DNA from: Bacillus_BD sp963765265
GTDB lineage: Bacteria > Bacillota > Bacilli > Bacillales > Cytobacillaceae
Length of the DNA: 64,000 bases
Direction: 5' to 3'
NCBI GenBank assembly: GCA_963765265.1
Contig: CAVXVN010000005.1
Span: 434,001 to 498,000 of the forward strand
A program made the translations under genes and the position numbers. Shown one piece after another: positions 61,980 to 64,000 of the stretch (the stretch's first letter is position 1; each line of letters begins with the position of its first letter). The notes beneath the pieces are model-generated. The model saw only the letters and a list, made by a program, of their open reading frames with translations. It had not been told where the DNA came from and made no database searches.

Positions 61980-64000
61980 AGACATAACGATTCAATCTAT
62001 CCTTGTAATTGGTTCGGGTCCGATTGTTATTGGTCAGGCAGCCGAATTTGATTATGCAGGAACACAAGCATGTATGACATTAAAAGAAGATGGCTATGAA
62101 GTCATTTTAGTCAATGATAACCCAGCAACGATTATGACCGATCACAGTTTTGCGGATCGAATTTATTTTGAGCCTTTAACAGTTGATATATTAGAGAAAA
62201 TCATTGCAAAGGAAAGACCTGATGGTTTGTTGGCAACATTAGGCGGTCAAACTGGATTAAATTTAGCCTTTGAATTACACGAAAAGGGAATTTTAGCAAA
62301 GTATGATGTTAAATTACTTGGGAGCTCAATCGAAGCGATCAAGAAAGGTGAAGACCGAGAAGCATTCCGACAATTGATGCATGAATTAAATGAACCTGTT
62401 CCTGAAAGTACAATTGTACATGAGTTAGAAGAGGCTTTAGCGTTTGCAGAACAAATTGGATTTCCGATTATTGTTCGCCCAGCTTACACGTTGGGAGGAA
62501 CAGGTGGTGGAATCGCTGACTCTATGGAAGAACTGACAAAATTAACGTTAGGTGGATTAAAGGAAAGTGCCATTCATCAATGTTTAATTGAAAGAAGTAT
62601 TGCTGGATTTAAAGAAATTGAATATGAAGTGATGAGAGATGCAAATAACACCTGTGTGACGATCTGTAATATGGAGAATATTGATCCAGTGGGTATTCAT
62701 ACGGGTGATTCTATAGTAGTAGCTCCATCTCAGACTCTTACAGATGAGGAATATCAAATGCTTCGATCTGCATCTATTAAGATCATATCAGCACTTGAAA
62801 TCATTGGAGGCTGCAATATCCAGTTTGCTCTAGATCCAAATAGTAAAAACTACTACTTAATTGAGGTGAATCCAAGGGTAAGTCGATCATCCGCGCTCGC
62901 TTCCAAAGCGACCGGTTATCCGATTGCCCGTATGGCAGCAAAATTATCAACTGGATATTTGTTAAATGAAATCATCAATCCAGTTACTGGAGATACGTTT
63001 GCTAGCTTTGAACCAGCATTGGATTATGTAGTGGTAAAGATTCCAAAATGGCCATTTGATAAATTTCCTTCTCTAGAGCGTAAACTGGGTACGCAAATGA
63101 AAGCAACTGGAGAAGTAATGGGTATCGATCGAAATATTGAAAGAGCCCTTTTAAAGGCAATACAATCATTAGAAATAGACGTTCATGACTTAAAGCTTCC
63201 AGCATTGAAATATACAAGTTTACATGATTTGAAAAAGGCAGTTCTTGAACAGACAGACCAACGTTTCTTCTTCCTAATGGAACTGTTGAGGAGAGAAGTT
63301 TCGATTGAAGAACTGCATGATCAGACGGGTATTGATTTATTTTTCCTACATTGTTTTAAAATGATGATTCTAATAGGAACAGGAAATTTCAGCATCATCA
63401 CTTGAAAAAGTATCAAAAGATCAACTCCAAATTTGGAAAGAAAAAGGGTTTAGTGATTCTTTTATTGCTACTGAATGGAATGTTGATGAGGAAGATATTC
63501 GGAATCTAAGAAAAAAATGGTCCATTCAACCGGTTTACAAAATAGTGGATACCTGTGCAGCAGAATTTGAAGCGAAATCTAATTACTTTTATTCAAGTTA
63601 TTTTGGTGAAAATGAACAGACTCCAAGCAATAAAAGAAAAGTAGGGATTATAGGGAGTGGACCTATACGAATTGGGCAAGGCATTGAGTTCGATTATTGT
63701 TCTGTACATGGCGTACTTGCTTTGAAGAAGGAAAATGTTGAAACCATCTTAATTAATAATAACCCGGAAACGGTTAGTACCGATTTTGCCATAGCTGATC
63801 GTCTTTATTTCGAGCCTTTAATTTTGGAGACGGTATTAAATGTAATTGAAAACGAGGGGATTTCCGAAGTTATTGTCCAACTTGGTGGACAAACAGCTCT
63901 GAATCTGGCAAAACAATTAGAGCAGTACGGAGTAAAGATTCTAGGCACTAATTCACAAGTTATTGACGTATTAGAGGATCGAGAACTGTTCTATCAATTA
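61972..64000 (+). pseudogene. carB: Carbamoyl-phosphate synthase large chain, frameshifted and cut by the window end
   Basis: The ATG at 61972 overlaps the carA stop. The first ATP-grasp half is complete: SGPIVIGQAAEFDYAGTQA, RPAYTLGGTGGG, NIQFALDP, EVNPRVSRSSALASKATGYP. At about 63376 an extra G (ATAGGAAC) shifts the frame. The next frame reads EQEISASSLEKVSKDQLQIW, then GSGPIRIGQGIEFDY at the start of the second half, and stays open to base 64000. About 675 of roughly 1050 residues are present. Confidence 0.92.

Noticed and set aside
1..64000. tRNA, rRNA, T-box and riboswitch signatures
   Set aside because: No tRNA arms, rRNA sequence or T-box motif was recognised in the intergenic regions; asnO and argC leaders show none.

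Overview
The window is low-GC Firmicute DNA with AGGAGG-type ribosome sites, TTG and GTG starts and tight operons. It is very probably from a Bacillus-like spore former (Bacillaceae). Evidence includes a complete gerPABCDEF spore-germination operon with a sigma-K-type promoter, a yisK-yisL-yisN-asnO block, a yitK/yitL/degV/yitU/yitV/yitW block, YjcZ-type spore peptides and an Fnr with C-terminal cysteines. The gene order resembles B. subtilis but is rearranged and interrupted by accessory DNA. No rRNA, tRNA, CRISPR array or intact transposase was seen.

Layout. 1-3.3 kb: folate genes pabA and a pabB-pabC fusion (minus strand), then a YitT-family membrane protein. 3.4-10.7 kb: addB-addA, the recombination helicase-nuclease. 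10.8-12.9 kb: gerP operon (minus). 13-20.4 kb: a signalling and export block with a small membrane protein, a beta-lactamase-fold hydrolase, a membrane protein, a NarL-type two-component system, an ABC-2 transporter and a lipoprotein. 20.5-26 kb: DUF418 protein, yisK, yisL, yisN, asnO. 26-29.5 kb: two GH13 genes, one of which has lost catalytic residues. 29.5-34.6 kb: a decayed tandem duplication carrying paired sets of tiny spore-type peptides, with relics of the flanking genes. 35-41.9 kb: COG4705 membrane protein, ABC transporter with a NEW3-like partner, PepSY protein, OmpR-type two-component system, PAP2 phosphatase. 42-49.9 kb: the yit block. 50-56.2 kb: an anaerobic or molybdenum-cofactor block (radical SAM/SPASM, moaA, ric/scdA, moeA, mobB, fnr) with three Fnr-like sites. 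56.5-64 kb: arginine operon argC-argJ-argB-argD-carA-carB, with carB running off the end.

Two local regulons can be read from the sequence. A TATGACTTT box sits 10 nt upstream of the -10 in front of both the 13.1-kb membrane gene and the 18.1-kb ABC operon; the NarL-type regulator lies between them. A roughly 92-bp promoter block containing an 11-bp-period direct repeat precedes both the COG4705 gene and the PepSY gene; the OmpR-type regulator follows.

Ten single-base frameshifts interrupt otherwise well-conserved genes, including carA, carB, addB and moeA. This looks more like residual sequence error than decay and should be resolved first. By contrast, the relics at 31.5-32.6 kb carry many changes and are genuinely decayed.
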